Source of the DNA: Lasiodiplodia sp. COLG20
Lineage: Eukaryota > Ascomycota > Dothideomycetes > Botryosphaeriales > Botryosphaeriaceae
Direction of reading: 5' to 3'
Length of the DNA: 64,000 nucleotides
Assembly (NCBI GenBank): GCA_009801085.1
Contig: VNWV01000001.1
Span: 5,332,001-5,396,000 of the forward strand
Positions 47,618 through 58,747 of the stretch are shown here, in pieces. Each line of letters begins with the position of its first letter. The stretch's first letter is position 1. The translations under genes were made by a program, and so were the position numbers. Below the pieces are notes generated by a model, which had not been told where the DNA came from, made no database searches, and saw only the letters and a list, made by a program, of their open reading frames with translations.

Positions 47618-50159
47618 ATGTCCAAATCTCTTGTTCGTCCGTTCAAATGCTCGTCCTGTGAAAGACCGTTTACTCGCCAAGTAATGCACCCTCGAAGCCT
47701 AGTTACACTTACGGCAAGGTCGACACTTACGCGTTACAATAGGAAAACTTGAAGCGTCATGTTCAAACACGTACGTCTATTGATATCAAGTCAGGCTAGG
47801 CTAAAATTACTGACCTAAAACGCAGACCACCCCAGCGCCGTCTCGAGATCTTATCCGTGTCCTCAATGCGACGCAAGATTCTCCAGAAGGTGCAGCCTAC
47901 CCGCGAAGACGTTTGAAAAGAAAACTCAGCTAAAAAATGCGACAGTGATCTTAGGAAGCGGCACATAAGGAACTGTCATCCATCGATTGAGATTGCACTA
48001 CCAGCGGTGCCTTGGCAATCGATTGAAGATGAATATTGCTTGCCTTCGATTCAGGACCATGCTCTTGACGATAATGTGGGTTATGACCTAAGCTTTCATT
48101 TGGGTTGGAAGTGTTTCTGACTATGTTTCACCCATCAGGACATTTTTGCTGGATTATCAAATCTGCCAGTAAAAAAGGTGACACCGTACGTTCTCCCTTT
48201 TGCCTTTTCATGCTACCGAAGCTGACAAGATTTAGTGAGTCCCAACACTGCAAAGCTTTCTTCGAAAAATTTCATCCGACCATGCCAATGTTGCATGAGC
48301 CGACTTTCGATCTAGAGAAGGCTTCAGAGTCTCTGATTAAAGCCGTTACGTGCATAGGGTTATTGTATGGCCCGGCAGAATCGAGACTTGCGGCCAGTAG
48401 AAAGTTGTTCGAGAAGTGTTACAGCTCTTTGGAAGAATACGTAAGTATGAATTTCAACCCCTATTGAAATTTTGACAACTGATGAGCATTTGTGGCACGC
48501 AGACGAAAGAGGACTGTAGCAGATTCCAAGAGACGTCAGTGCTCCAATCTTACATTCTGCTCGAGTTCTATGGAGTCTACGTATGCGACGACACTCTTTT
48601 GTCAAAAGCTCAGGCGATCCACCATGCCGTTGTTGGGGCCATCAGAGAGTTGCAAATGACGCATGATGGGCACGCGTCTCGTCTCGACTCTCCGGAAGAG
48701 CCAGAGTGCATCCCGTCATTAGCGGCAAATAATTCAGCAACACTCCAGCAACGATGGCGGGAGTTCATCGCAGAAGAGGAGAGGAAGAGGTACTTTCAAA
48801 TTTCCATTACTTTTTATCGGTGCTAACGGGTGCAGATGCATATACGCCGTCTACCTGCTGGACTCGCAGCTCTCCATCGCCTGCAACCTGCGGCCCCAAC
48901 TATCGGCTCTCGAGATCAAATACCAGCTCCCGTCCGCCGACGACCTCTGGGCGGCGCCCACAGCCGAAAGCTGGGACAAGCTGCAAAAAGAGCACTTCCG
49001 CTCCTTCAACGAACACGACGACCGCTTCGGCACCGACGAAGTCACACCGTCGCAGGGCTCGCTCCACGGCAGCACGCAAGACCTCCTCTTCAACCGGCCC
49101 GCCGACCCGCATCCACCGGCCCTCCGCCTCCTCTGGTACTCGCCCTTCGCCGCCCTCGTCCTCGTCACGCAACTCCAAATGACGGCGCGCGAGCTGACGC
49201 ACGCCTCCTGCCTGCTCCTCCGCCCCAAACTAAGCAGAAACGCCGCCATGTCCGAAGACAACAGCCATCAGCAACAACGCCCCCTCTCCATCCTCACCGA
49301 AGCGCAGCACGGCCAGATCTCGCAAGCCCTCCGCAACATCGCCGAGCTCGCACCCCAACCGCAACACCACCGCCACCCCGCCGCGTCCTCCTCCTCCTCC
49401 TCCTCCGCCGCCAACAACAACAACATCCTCTCCTTCTCCTCGCCCCTCTCCTCCTCCGCCACCACCGAAGGCAACCACCCCCTCTGGCACTCCTTCTGGC
49501 TAACGTGGCGCTACACCTCCCTCACCCTCTCTCATTCCGACGCGCTCCTCGTATCCGGCGTCGTCGAGACGAATCTCCCCGCCGCCATCGCGACGGCGGG
49601 CCACCTCGCGCGGCCGCGCCGCAAGCGCTACCGCGACCGCTACGAGGACAGGGACGTGTTTCGCATCCTGGTCGACCTGGAGCGGGCGCTGGTCGGGATA
49701 GGGAGGGGGCCGGGGAGCGGGAGTAGCGGGGGAGGAGCGGTGGGGGTGCCGGAGTTGGAGAATCCGTTCTTGACGCTGCTCGCGTTTAAGATTGCGTTGA
49801 TTGGGTGGAGGATTGTGAGGTTGACGGCGATGACGGCGGTGGCGGATGGGCAGGGTGAGGGGGCGGCGGCGTATGATGGGCTGGGCGGTGGCAGGTGTGA
49901 TCCGTCGAGGTTTGTGTTGAGGAGTATCATGGCTGCGATTGGGGAGGATCCGGGGGTGAGTGGCGAGCAGAGGAGGGGGGATGCTGATGGGGGAAGGATG
50001 ATGGATGCCGAGGTGCGGTATCTGAGGTGGGTGCAGGAGGCGCTGCAGAAACGGACTGTGTGGCCAGTGGGCAAGTGGGAAGCGGCGATTGTGCAAGAGG
50101 CGGCGGCAGAAGCGGCGGAGTATGCGGCAATGGCGAGGGAGTGTGGTGGTGGGCTGTGA
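47618..50159 (+). CDS. C2H2 zinc-finger transcription factor with fungal_trans domain
   Basis: Eight exons, 47618-47680, 47743-47770, 47826-47889, 47946-48075, 48139-48185, 48236-48440, 48503-48789 and 48836-50159, join in frame to 715 aa. Two fingers open the protein: CSSCERPFTRQENLKRH...HH and CPQCDARFSRSDLRKRH...CH. Four small exons break up the finger region, each junction rebuilding the C2H2 text. The middle homology domain (FHPTMPMLHEPTFDLE, then RCIYAVYLLDSQLSIACN, then LPSADDLWAA) is the fungal-specific transcription factor domain usually found with Zn2Cys6 proteins, here with C2H2 fingers as in several regulators of carbon and stress genes. The target is unknown. A Ser/Asn low-complexity run lies near residue 455. 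The gene converges with the GST gene. Confidence 0.85.
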
Positions 50160-50289
50160 TATGTTACTTTAGCTGGAAGAAATTCTCAAGAGGCATAGGC
50201 AGCTCAAGTTCACGAAAACACAGAATGATGTACATTGGATTTTTTCATTTTTTTCATTTAACATAAACTGGCCTCTTTGGCATCTCTAT

Positions 50290-51083
50290 TTAAGCGGGTG
50301 CCTTGTCACCAACGTTGGCAAGAACATAAGGCTCTCCGTCGACCTTCACATAGATCGGGTCCGACTTGATCCTCCAGTAGTACTCATGAATTTCGGGGTG
50401 CTTCTCCGTCCAGCCCTTTGCAAACACCTGTTCAACACGTCAGCCCACGTCCATGTACAGAATCAGCAGAAAGAAAAGGAACTTACAAACTGGTATCCTC
50501 TCGCCAACGCAGCGACGACAAACAAGTCCGCCATGGTCAAGCAATCGCCAACCAAGAACTTCTTGCCCGCCCTCAGCTCTCGCGCAACGACCTCGACCAT
50601 CGGCTCAGCGCCCTTCTCCGCCGCGGCAAGGATCTCCGGGCTCGAGGGTGCCTTGCCGATGACAGGGTTGATCCATGCCATGATCGGCGGCAGGAGCTCG
50701 CTGTTGGCGAATGACGACCAGCGCAGCACCGTGGCTTCTTCCTCAAGCGTCTTGCCCAGCAGCGTCGTAGATGGGTTTTGCTTGGCCACTGACAAATCGT
50801 GCGTCAGTCCACACGACAATTGACAACGAAGTGCAGGTTACATACGGTAATATGTCACGGCTATGCACTCGTACAGCACGAACCCGTCCGGCCGCTCCAA
50901 TGCGGGCACCTTGCCGGTGGGAAACTTGTCGAGGTAGGCGGCTCCGACGCCACCCTTGGCCGGGTTGACTTTGATAGGCCACGCCTCGACGATCTCGACG
51001 TCGAGCTTATTGAGCTCGGCGACGTAGAGGCACATGGTCGCTCGCGGCGCCTTGGGGTAGTTGTAGAGCTTGCCGAAAGACAT
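50290..51083 (-). CDS. Glutathione S-transferase, eEF1B-gamma-like
   Basis: Three exons on the minus strand, 51083-50846, 50788-50487 and 50427-50290, join in frame to 225 aa. The start MSFGKLYNYPKAPRAT resembles the N-terminal GST domain of elongation factor 1B-gamma. The thioredoxin-fold part ends FPTGKVPALERPDGFVLYE (cis-Pro and the glutathione Ser/Glu region). The all-helical C-terminal GST half includes FLVGDCLTMADLFVVAAL with the N-capping Asp motif. The eEF1B-gamma C-terminal domain is absent, so this is a free-standing GST and not the translation factor itself. It is likely cytosolic, with detoxification as its family role; the substrate is unknown. Confidence 0.85.
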
Positions 51084-51930
51084 GATGGAAATTGAAATTG
51101 GTCAGGTGTTCGTCGGGTCGGTGAAGGGTAGCGGGGGGTTTGCAGGAAAGCAAGTCTTGTTGTCGCATCATGATGGGTGAACACTGGAATGCTCTTTTGT
51201 GGCTGATCGGAGTGCTGCAGTGCTCGGCCTGTGCTCGCGAAGCCGTTGAGGAGTGACCGGGTGCGGTGGACTCGAGCTCGCGGCGGAAGGTGGACAAGTC
51301 GCATGGAGAGAATGCGGGGGTGGACGCGGCGGACGTGCGTCGAGGTGGAGCTCCGCCCTGCGTCCGCCACTCTTGGCCACCGCAGGCAAATCAAACTGCA
51401 TCTGGATGGTCGCCGTGGACGTCAGAAGCGCCGACGGCATCAGCTATTATGCCAACGAATCTAAACTGTCTTAAATCTGAATTGATAGAATGCACGTTTA
51501 ATGGCTCTACCGAAACTTGCCGAAGTGGACTCTCATTAACGGACTGTGTCCACCGATAAGCACGGAAGATGCAGACTCCCAGCACAAGTCATCCAAGGAA
51601 GAGTGACTCAGTAGTTGGAAGGCATTGCGTACTCCTTCAATGGTGAGTTGCTGAACCTATGAGACCGCTTCACCTCTCACGTGCACAATTGAAGCAAACT
51701 ATCTAGAGATAGATGCAAGTGATAGAAATATACGAGTATGTCTGAACGTTCAATTCAACTGCTAGTATAGTCAGCATGCTATTTCCAGTTATTAAATTTG
51801 GGAAATGTTGAATGCCTTTGTTACCGGCTGCACCTCAATTCCCTCACTACACAAACCCGACGTTTTTTCAATCAGATGTAACAAGAAACAAAATGGTATT
51901 TCTCAACTACTGAAAACTGCAGACAAAACT
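51084..51930. other. Intergenic
   Basis: The GST promoter and the 3' flank of the 2OG oxygenase. No gene is supported. Confidence 0.6.
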
Positions 51931-53245
51931 TCAAACCGCCACACTCCGCGGCTGAATCGGCTCCTTTCCCAACGCCTTGAAGCCCTGGGGATCGTGGTAC
52001 TCGCCGTGGAAGGGGTCCTCGTGCACGCCCTGCTCCCTCGGCTTATCGTTATCAAAGTCCAGCCTCTTGTACCCGTGCTTCCGCGCATTCAGGTAGTCGG
52101 GCATGGTGTACACGACGGGATCCAACGGCTCGCTCCTGCCGACGCGCTTCAGCAGCGGCGAGTCGATAGGCCGCAAGGGCACCTCGTTGACGGGGCGGGT
52201 GAAGTAGATGACGCCGACGCGCTTCTTGGTGACCTGGTCCTGCGGCGGCTTGACGACGCGGTGCACCGTGGCCTTGAAGAAGCCGCCCGTCAGCAGCTCG
52301 AGCGCTTCGCCGACGTTGACGACCAGCGCGTTCGGCAGGTACTGCACCCACTTCCACGCCCCGTGGTTGTCGAGGATCTGCAGCGCCGAGATGGGCTGCG
52401 AGAAGAGGAACGTGAAGGTGCCCCAGTCCGTGTGGCCCGCCAGGTAGAGGTCGCGGTAGCGCTGGTTGTCTTCGTCCGTGCGTGGGTTGTATATCATCTA
52501 CTAACGTTAGCGTCTATACTGATAGCAGAAGACAAGCAGGGGGGCAGTACGTAGCGGAGGTACTCGGTGCTCTCCTTGCCGAAAGCGTGCGTGCGGAGCA
52601 CCACTTCCTCGGGAACCTCCAGGATCATGGCCACCAACACGAGGAGCTTCTTCAGGACGTTTTCACGGATGATGTGCATGGTCTGGTTCACTTCATCCAT
52701 GTGCGGCTCGAGGATGGCTGGGTGCTTGTGGTTCTCCGGGTCGTGCACGAGAATGTTGTAGTGATCCAGCTGCGAATTCTGTCAGCAACAAGCTCACTGA
52801 CAGTTCTATTTGCGAAGCCATACAGTCTTGTGGAAACCGCCCTTGATACCGCGCTCGTCGGACGGCTTGAAGCCGACGTACAGACCGCTGGCATCCTCTT
52901 CCGGCGTAGCCTCAAATGGAAGCTTCTCCTCAGGCGGCAGAGTCATGACGGCGTGTGCAAGACTCATCTGAGACTCGTAGAGCTCGTCTGAGATGCCATG
53001 GTTGGAGATTGTGAGGAAGCCGTGCTCCGTCACAGCCTTGAGGAGATCTTGTGCTAGCTCCTTTCTTGTCTTCGGGTCGTCATACTTGGCGAAATCGATG
53101 TTGACCAGTTCTATCCAGTCGACTATCTCACTTATCAGCTCATGCATAGATAACTTTGTGCGATAGTAGTGGACGTACGTTTCTCCTTAGTAGGCTCTGC
53201 GGGAACGAACTTAGGGATACTAGGGCGAGATGTTGTAGAAGACAT
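51931..53245 (-). CDS. 2-oxoglutarate/Fe(II) dioxygenase, isopenicillin-N-synthase-like
   Basis: Four exons on the minus strand, 53245-53179, 53122-52824, 52769-52551 and 52497-51931, join in frame to 383 aa. The DIOX_N part has GFLTISNHGISDELYE. The catalytic jelly roll has the iron triad His-x-Asp in GHTDWGTFTFLF and the distal His in ATVHRVV. After it comes KKRVGVIYFTRP, where the 2OG-binding Arg is followed by V-G in place of the x-Ser of the common RxS motif, as in a subset of fungal members. Exon 4 must start at the second of two overlapping TAG acceptors (ATG at 52497), since the first would put a stop in frame. The substrate is unknown. It is transcribed divergently from an ACS-family permease across 450 bp, suggesting linked uptake and oxidation of a small molecule. 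Confidence 0.87.
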
Positions 53246-53695
53246 ATTGATCAAACTTTCTGAGGAAATGATGCTCAGTGTTGTTGTGTTAAGATTCAGT
53301 CTGTTGTTGTGGCCTTTTGAGCTTCAGCAAGCGTATTTTAATACTTCAACTCCCGAGTTTCACGGTGGAGTGGAGGAGTGGGAACGACAATGCCAGACTG
53401 CGCCTTCCCCGCACTCCACATTATCGCGTCCACCATGTTGATGCAGAGCGGACGCTTCAGCGACTAATTACCCGGTTTTGATAGGGTGGACGTTGGAAGT
53501 GGAGCTCCCGACGGCTAGAGCGGGGAACCCTTGCCCGATAACGATAGTACGCGTCGTACTACCAAGGCCGAGTTGATTGTACCCCCGATACAGTCCACCC
53601 AGAGATAACCGAAATGAGTCAAATATTCAACCATCTCTCCACGACCTTGGTCCCGATGTCGCAATCATCCTCCATCTCCTGATCATCGTGTCAAC
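53246..53695. promoter_or_regulatory. Bidirectional promoter, dioxygenase and permease
   Basis: A 450-bp gap separates two divergent start codons. It contains an inverted repeat AGTACG-CGT-CGTACT (53546-53560) directly preceded by two GATA cores (in GATAACGATAG), about 140 bp before the permease ATG. It is a candidate site for a dimeric regulator and an AreA-type GATA factor. Confidence 0.45.
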
Positions 53696-55425
53696 ATGCT
53701 CCCCTCTTCTGAGAAGTGGTACCACAAATGGTCATGGTTTGATGTGGACGCAACCAAAGCGGAGAAGAAACTGCTCCTGAAGCAGGACTTCATGATCCTG
53801 ACTTTTGGATGCCTCACATTCTTCACCAAAGTAACATTTCTTTTACCTGATGCTATTTCCAATCGCGCTAACATGTGTTCCTCCAGTTCCTCGACCTTCA
53901 AGCATTCCAAAATGCCTACGTTACCGGGATGAAAGAAGATGTGGGCATGGAAGGAAATGACCTTCAATACACCACTGGTGTATTCCAGGCCGGATACTGC
54001 GCCATGATGATTCCGGCCAATCTGCTCCTCACGCGCGTTGCGTAAGTATTCCGGGGATTGAGGAGAAATGGATGGAACTAATCGTTGAGATGAACAGTCC
54101 AAACATTTTCATCCCTTTCTGCGAGGTTGTCTGGGGCTGCCTGACTCTGGCGACTGCTTTCGTTGACACAGTTGACCACGTTTACGTGATCCGTTTCTTC
54201 AGCGGTGTCTTCGAAACCGTTGCATATCCGGGAGTCATCTACTGCATTGGCTGTTGGTACAAGAAATCCGAAATCTCCCGCCGGCTGTCTCTATTCTACA
54301 TCGCCGGTCCATTGGGAACCATGTTCGCTGGCTACTTCCAGTCCGCCTGCTACACCAACCTGAACGGCGTGCACGGCATGGCCGGGTGGCGATGGCTGTT
54401 CATTGTGTAAGTGTTCTATCCCCCAAGTACTGCCATTTTCTGGTTGCTGATCACATGGCACCCGCAGTTGTGGTTGCCTGACCATCCCCATCGCCATCTT
54501 CGGCGCCATTGCCTTCCCCGCACGCCCGGACTCGCGCAAGCCCAGCCGCTGGCTCACCGACGCCGAGATCGCCCTCGCGCGCGCGCGCCTCGCCTCCGAC
54601 GGCAACGAAGCGCCCAAGGTCAAGCTGACCAAAGAAGTCGTGGCCAGCGTCTTCAAGTCCTGGCGCTGGTACTGCTTCGTGCTGCTCTACATCGTCTTCA
54701 ACCAGGCCATGATCACCAACGGCCAGCCCTTCAGCCTGTACCTGAAGGCCCACGCCGACAGGTACTCGCCCAGCGAGATCAACAACATCCCGACCGGCCA
54801 GAGCGCAGTGTCCATCGTCGCCGCCCTCGGCTTCTGCTACTGGGCTGACGCCAAGGGCAACAGGTGGCTGCCGTCGCTGTGCATCTGTCTTTGCATGGTG
54901 GTTGGCAGCATCTGTATGGCCATATGGTATATCCCTGTGGGCCTGAAGCTGTTTGCGTTTTACGTTGCCGGCTTGGGAGGCGCTCTGAACCCTCTCTTTA
55001 TGAGCTGGGCGTCCGAAGTGGTAAGTCTCGCTCATAAAACTGTCAGTTATTGGAGAATTCTAATTGGAGAGACGGATAGACAATGCACTCTGCCGAAGAG
55101 CGGACGGTTGTTGTGGCAAGCATGAACGCTTTTGGCCAGGCTTTGCTGGCGGGATTGAACATCGTGACCTTCCCGACCCCTCAGGCTCCGAGGTTCAAGG
55201 TATGTGTTGCACCATGCAGATGTATCCAATGGTTGCTAACTACACTTGCAGTTTGGTTGGTGGTGGGTCATGGCAAATAACTTGGTTCAAGTCGTGCTTG
55301 TGATTGGTATTATGTTCCTCCATTCCCGTCAGAAACGGCAGCAGAACCAGGTCTTCGAGGGTGTCGAAGTCGACGCCAGTGATGATGTCGATGTGGAATA
55401 TAGAGCAGATGTACTGAAGAAGTGA
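53696..55425 (+). CDS. ACS-family MFS permease (allantoate/pantothenate type)
   Basis: Six exons, 53696-53830, 53887-54041, 54098-54406, 54468-55020, 55080-55199 and 55252-55425, join in frame to 481 aa. The first TM follows a soluble start (LLLKQDFMILTFGCLTFF), and the next exon opens FLDLQAFQNAYVTGMKED, the anion:cation symporter signature (Dal5, Liz1/Fen2, Seo1 relatives). Further on, RFFSGVFETVAYPGVIY and the late AEERTVVVASMNAFGQA are also typical. Twelve TM segments can be traced. Family substrates are organic anions such as allantoate, pantothenate, nicotinate or biotin precursors. It is divergent from the dioxygenase, which may act on the imported compound. Confidence 0.88.
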
Positions 55426-56582
55426 AACGCTCAACGTCAAGCGGAATAAGATATTTCTCAGGAGAAGGTCGCCACGTATCCTTTTTCTACGTAGTTATGG
55501 TGCAATATATTTTCTCGAGTTCCGATGAGAGCGGTGAAGGCTTTTTCTTTTTTATGCATTGCCTTGTGGAACTCCAGATTTGGCGGAGCTGGGATGTTCA
55601 AGCACCAAATTGGAGTTCTAATATTTTTCTTCAGCTGATACTGAGGTCCGTGTTCAAAGTTCTCTCCGCCGATCGCTGGATCCTGCCTCCCAAAAGATTA
55701 TTGCAAATATACCATGAGTAGTTGAAGCGTTCGTCCGGATAAGAATGTCGAGTTTTTGAACTACTTACTCCATTTCAGCAAGTCCAATTCCAGCAATGAT
55801 AGCACTGAACCGACACTGAACATATGGTATGTAGCGCCGCGCCATAGATGGGTAAAAGTAATCATATTTGAAGCGAAGTTGATGTTTACGCGATGGGCGG
55901 AACTTGCTCATATCTTGGAGGGTTTATCAGAAATTCAGAAATCTTTGTTAGAAAGTGGTGCGAATAGTAGCGCAGCAACTAAAGGATGTCGCTATTTCAC
56001 TGCTTTTCCATTCTTCAGCATATCTCTTCATCCTCCACCATTTGACTGAGAGCAAAACCGTGAAATTCATTAGCAGCAGATGCCCATGAAATAAGACACG
56101 AGCAGTGAGATCGAACTTATATGCGCTGGTAATGATGAAATTTAGCCGCTCAGCTGCCCATACCTGCAACTCTTAGCATGTGGTGACCCATTTCAGTAGT
56201 CTCAGGTGAGCTTTACATGCATGTACACGAGAACCGAGCAGCAGCTGACAGATGCAAAAAAGTATATCCGAGAACAATGTTTGTTAAAACAATGCATAGA
56301 GCCCATATGAACAGATGTATCGAAGAAGTGAGATGGGAACATAACGTGTGCACAAACGATTATGTTGACTAGGTCAAAATCTCGTCGGTCTGCTTCTTAA
56401 TTGTTGACTTGGTCACTACCGAGATTGTTTTCACACTGTTTGCGAGAAATTATCCGACTTGAGTGGGCATTTGAAGCTGATCGGCGCGCCCATTGCGGGC
56501 GCCTTGGTCAAAGACCCTCAGCCTTGTGTGTCTAATTCTGGGTAATATAATCATAAAATGTCATTTCACTACACATCAATAC
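55426..56582. other. Gene-poor stretch before the tRNA-like gene
   Basis: No coding gene is supported. It contains copy 1 of a diverged direct repeat. Confidence 0.55.
56089..56312 (+). repeat. Diverged direct repeat, copy 1
   Basis: It aligns by eye with 58748-58940 in the same orientation: shared blocks include AAATAAGACAC, GGTAATGATGA, TGAGCTTTACATGCATG, ACACGAGAA, CAGATGCAAAA and C-CATATGAA/CCTATATGAA. Many of the differences are transitions, with some small indels. Confidence 0.7.
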
Positions 56583-56698
56583 GAGCCGATGGTGTAATGG
56601 CTAACATTAATGCTTCTACGATCACTTAGCCAAACATTCATTGTAAGCTAGTAGACACTCGTTAGCATTAGATTCAGGTTCGAGTCCTGATCGGCTCA
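56583..56698 (+). tRNA. Intron-containing tRNA (anticodon uncertain: CTA or TCT)
   Basis: The 7-bp acceptor stem GAGCCGA/TCGGCTC is perfect, with discriminator A. The D arm GTGT/ACAT closes a loop with GG. The T arm TCAGG/CCTGA closes a TTCGAGT loop. The anticodon stem AATGC/GCATT is perfect and leaves a 4-nt variable loop. A 44-nt intron (56620-56663) placed canonically leaves 72 nt and the loop TTCTAC-A, which puts CTA at 34-36. A one-base shifted register (stem TAATG/CATTA) would give TCT (Arg), with a purine at 37, but a 3-nt variable loop. C at position 37 is unusual. A T5 run follows the gene. A decayed tRNA copy remains possible. Confidence 0.7.
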
Positions 56699-56704
56699 GC
56701 TTTC

Positions 56705-56709
56705 TTTTT
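56705..56709 (+). terminator. Pol III terminator of the tRNA gene
   Basis: TTTTT begins 7 nt after the last tRNA base and is followed by a further T4, the normal RNA polymerase III stop signal. Confidence 0.7.
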
Positions 56710-57216
56710 GTTTTATTATTTCTTCGTTTAACAGTTAAAATTTTTGCTGCGACGAACTATGGAACCGAAGGAACCAACCGACGGAGCCCGCCGCTGCAAC
56801 AACCCCTTTCTTTCTCCACAAGGCGATCCGTGGTTCACATTCGGATACGAATGTATAATTGTTAGACAAGCACCAGTTGGGCGGCCCAGGCGCCGCCAGC
56901 CAGATAAGGCAAGGGTCGCATTCGAGGTTTTCGATATAAATACAGGTCAATCTCGGTATTTATCCCATTATTAATTGTATGTTCACGTCCAGATGGTCGG
57001 TTCGGATGAGGTTCTATTATGTGTACTATGATCATAATACCACGGAAAGAGCTGCTCCCATTACTTATTAAGTTCTCTGAGTTTGTTCCTGAGTTCCCTG
57101 ATTCACTGTAATCAATACAGTGTAACAAACGCGCTTATAATCATTCACTGAAAGGGAAATTGTCAGAATCACTCTTCCATTTCCTCACTGTTCTCTTCCT
57201 CTTCCTTATCCTCGCT

Positions 57217-57960
57217 CTATTCATCTCCATCAGTTTCGCTGATCTTCATATTGTCCGATGCTGCACGCCACTGTAGGAATTCGCTATGAATATCCGAGTG
57301 ACCTGGATCAATGAAGGTAGCCTTGAGCAGGCTATGAGGCATGTCTCTATCCATGACATGAGTCCACGGAGCATCTAATAAGGCATCGCTGAGATATTTG
57401 CCAGGGATCATCCAGTTCTTGAGTGCGATGAGACTCTCCATCCCTCTTCCCAGCCCTTCCATTGCATTGTTTCGCCCGTAATATGGATGTAATTGCGTGA
57501 TGTCAAAGGCATCTCCTGGCCGGGCGGACGGTGTTCCGGAACGCTTACCCGGTATTCAGGACGTTCGTTGATTGCGTATTCTTGATTGGGACGAGTACTA
57601 ACATCCCCTTATCGAAGCTATGCACGAGCAATGAGTGCATGAGCAATCCATTGGTGTGCCACATGATGAATGGCTCGGTGTTATCAACTCCAAAAGAGTT
57701 TCTCGACGTAGGAGTCTCTCTTCGATCGGGGGACAAAGTGTGCGGCTGTGACATTGTTCTGACTGGGCATCCACTTCTGGAGGATTGGGCACCACCACTA
57801 TCAAGCCATGTCTTCATCGGCCACCGGGTGGGGCCTGAGCAGCGATCCGTCGTACTTTTCGACCAAAAGAGCTCTCTATCAGATCCGTATAGGGAAGCGA
57901 CTTCCTTCCAGAGCGATCCGGTCGCGGGGGACGAAACGCTCGTTTGAACGCGAAGGTCGA
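57217..57960 (-). pseudogene. Frameshifted coding remnant of unknown family
   Basis: Two minus-strand frames look related. The upstream one (about 57960-57545) contains MWHTNGLLMHSLLVHSFDKG and stops just after NVLNTG. The downstream one contains KRSGTPSARPGDAFDITQL, then HPYYGRNNAMEGLGRGMESL, then IPGKYLSDALLDAPWTHVMD, and stops at 57217. They are one base out of register at about 57550 and no normal-length intron bridges them. Balanced composition and the absence of low-complexity bias in the downstream part suggest former coding sequence. I do not recognise the family. The plus-strand open frame at 57531-57947 overlaps and cannot be excluded. Confidence 0.3.
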
Positions 57961-58022
57961 GGATGCCGGGCAGCGGTGTGCGAGGACGGGTGGCAGTACG
58001 GCTGGGGGGCTTAGCTATGTAA

Positions 58023-58036
58023 TCAGGTCGACCTGA
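58023..58036. repeat. 14-bp perfect palindrome
   Basis: TCAGGTCGACCTGA reads the same on both strands. It is the first of three dyads within 270 bp. Confidence 0.9.
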
Positions 58037-58219
58037 AGAGGTCGGTGGCGGTGGTGCGGCAGGGATGGTGGAGGTTATGGTCCTTTGCGTACTCTGGAAT
58101 CGATGGTCCTCGAGTCGCTGGTTGGCCTAAAAGGTCTGGAGGAAGAAAAGGCCGATCGCAGCTACCAGGTGGTACGCCCGGGACGGATGCAATGAATCGT
58201 GAAGATAATGAATTGGTGG

Positions 58220-58246
58220 GGTCGGATCGACTTGGTCGATCCGACC
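58220..58246. repeat. Perfect hairpin, 12-bp arms, 3-nt loop
   Basis: The arm GGTCGGATCGAC is followed by TTG and its exact complement GTCGATCCGACC. Confidence 0.95.
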
Positions 58247-58269
58247 TATCTATTTAGAGTGTAAGGCTC

Positions 58270-58291
58270 CTTCCCAGGACGACCTGGGAAG
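58270..58291. repeat. Perfect hairpin, 9-bp arms, 4-nt loop
   Basis: The arm CTTCCCAGG is followed by ACGA and its exact complement CCTGGGAAG, only 23 nt after the preceding hairpin. Confidence 0.95.
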
Positions 58292-58747
58292 AACCGTAAC
58301 ACTACTCTCACGCCCAGTAGTTTGATAACATGCTGTTAGAACCCGATTACGGAGCAAAGGTCCACGCCTCGGTCCAGCGAGGCACTACGCACCTGATTAA
58401 GGGTGCAACGCACGGCCTACGCAGCAACCAGCACGAGAAGGACGCCAGGTTGTGGAAGAATAAGAGGAGCCGAGTGGTGACCCTCTCGGAAAGACAATAC
58501 GTGATGCGAGCCGGAGAAACCGCGAAGGGGACGAATGACGACACTACCCGCATTCTGTATGTGAAAATTTTAATTCTACATGCACGTCCGGACGATAGCT
58601 TCAACTACCCACATCTGTTTTGTTTGTCTAAGAAAAAAGCATCTCTCCACCTCCACCCAGCGAACGAGTAAACCCCGCTCGAAAAACAATGAATAGAGCG
58701 CCGAAGTGCTGGTTTGGATTGGCTATTGGCCATATATCTTGTAAAGC

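Noticed and set aside
48830..49726. 298-codon Arg/Pro/His-rich frame within the transcription factor gene
   Set aside because: It is the +2 frame of the GC-rich last exon. The fungal_trans motifs are in the other frame.
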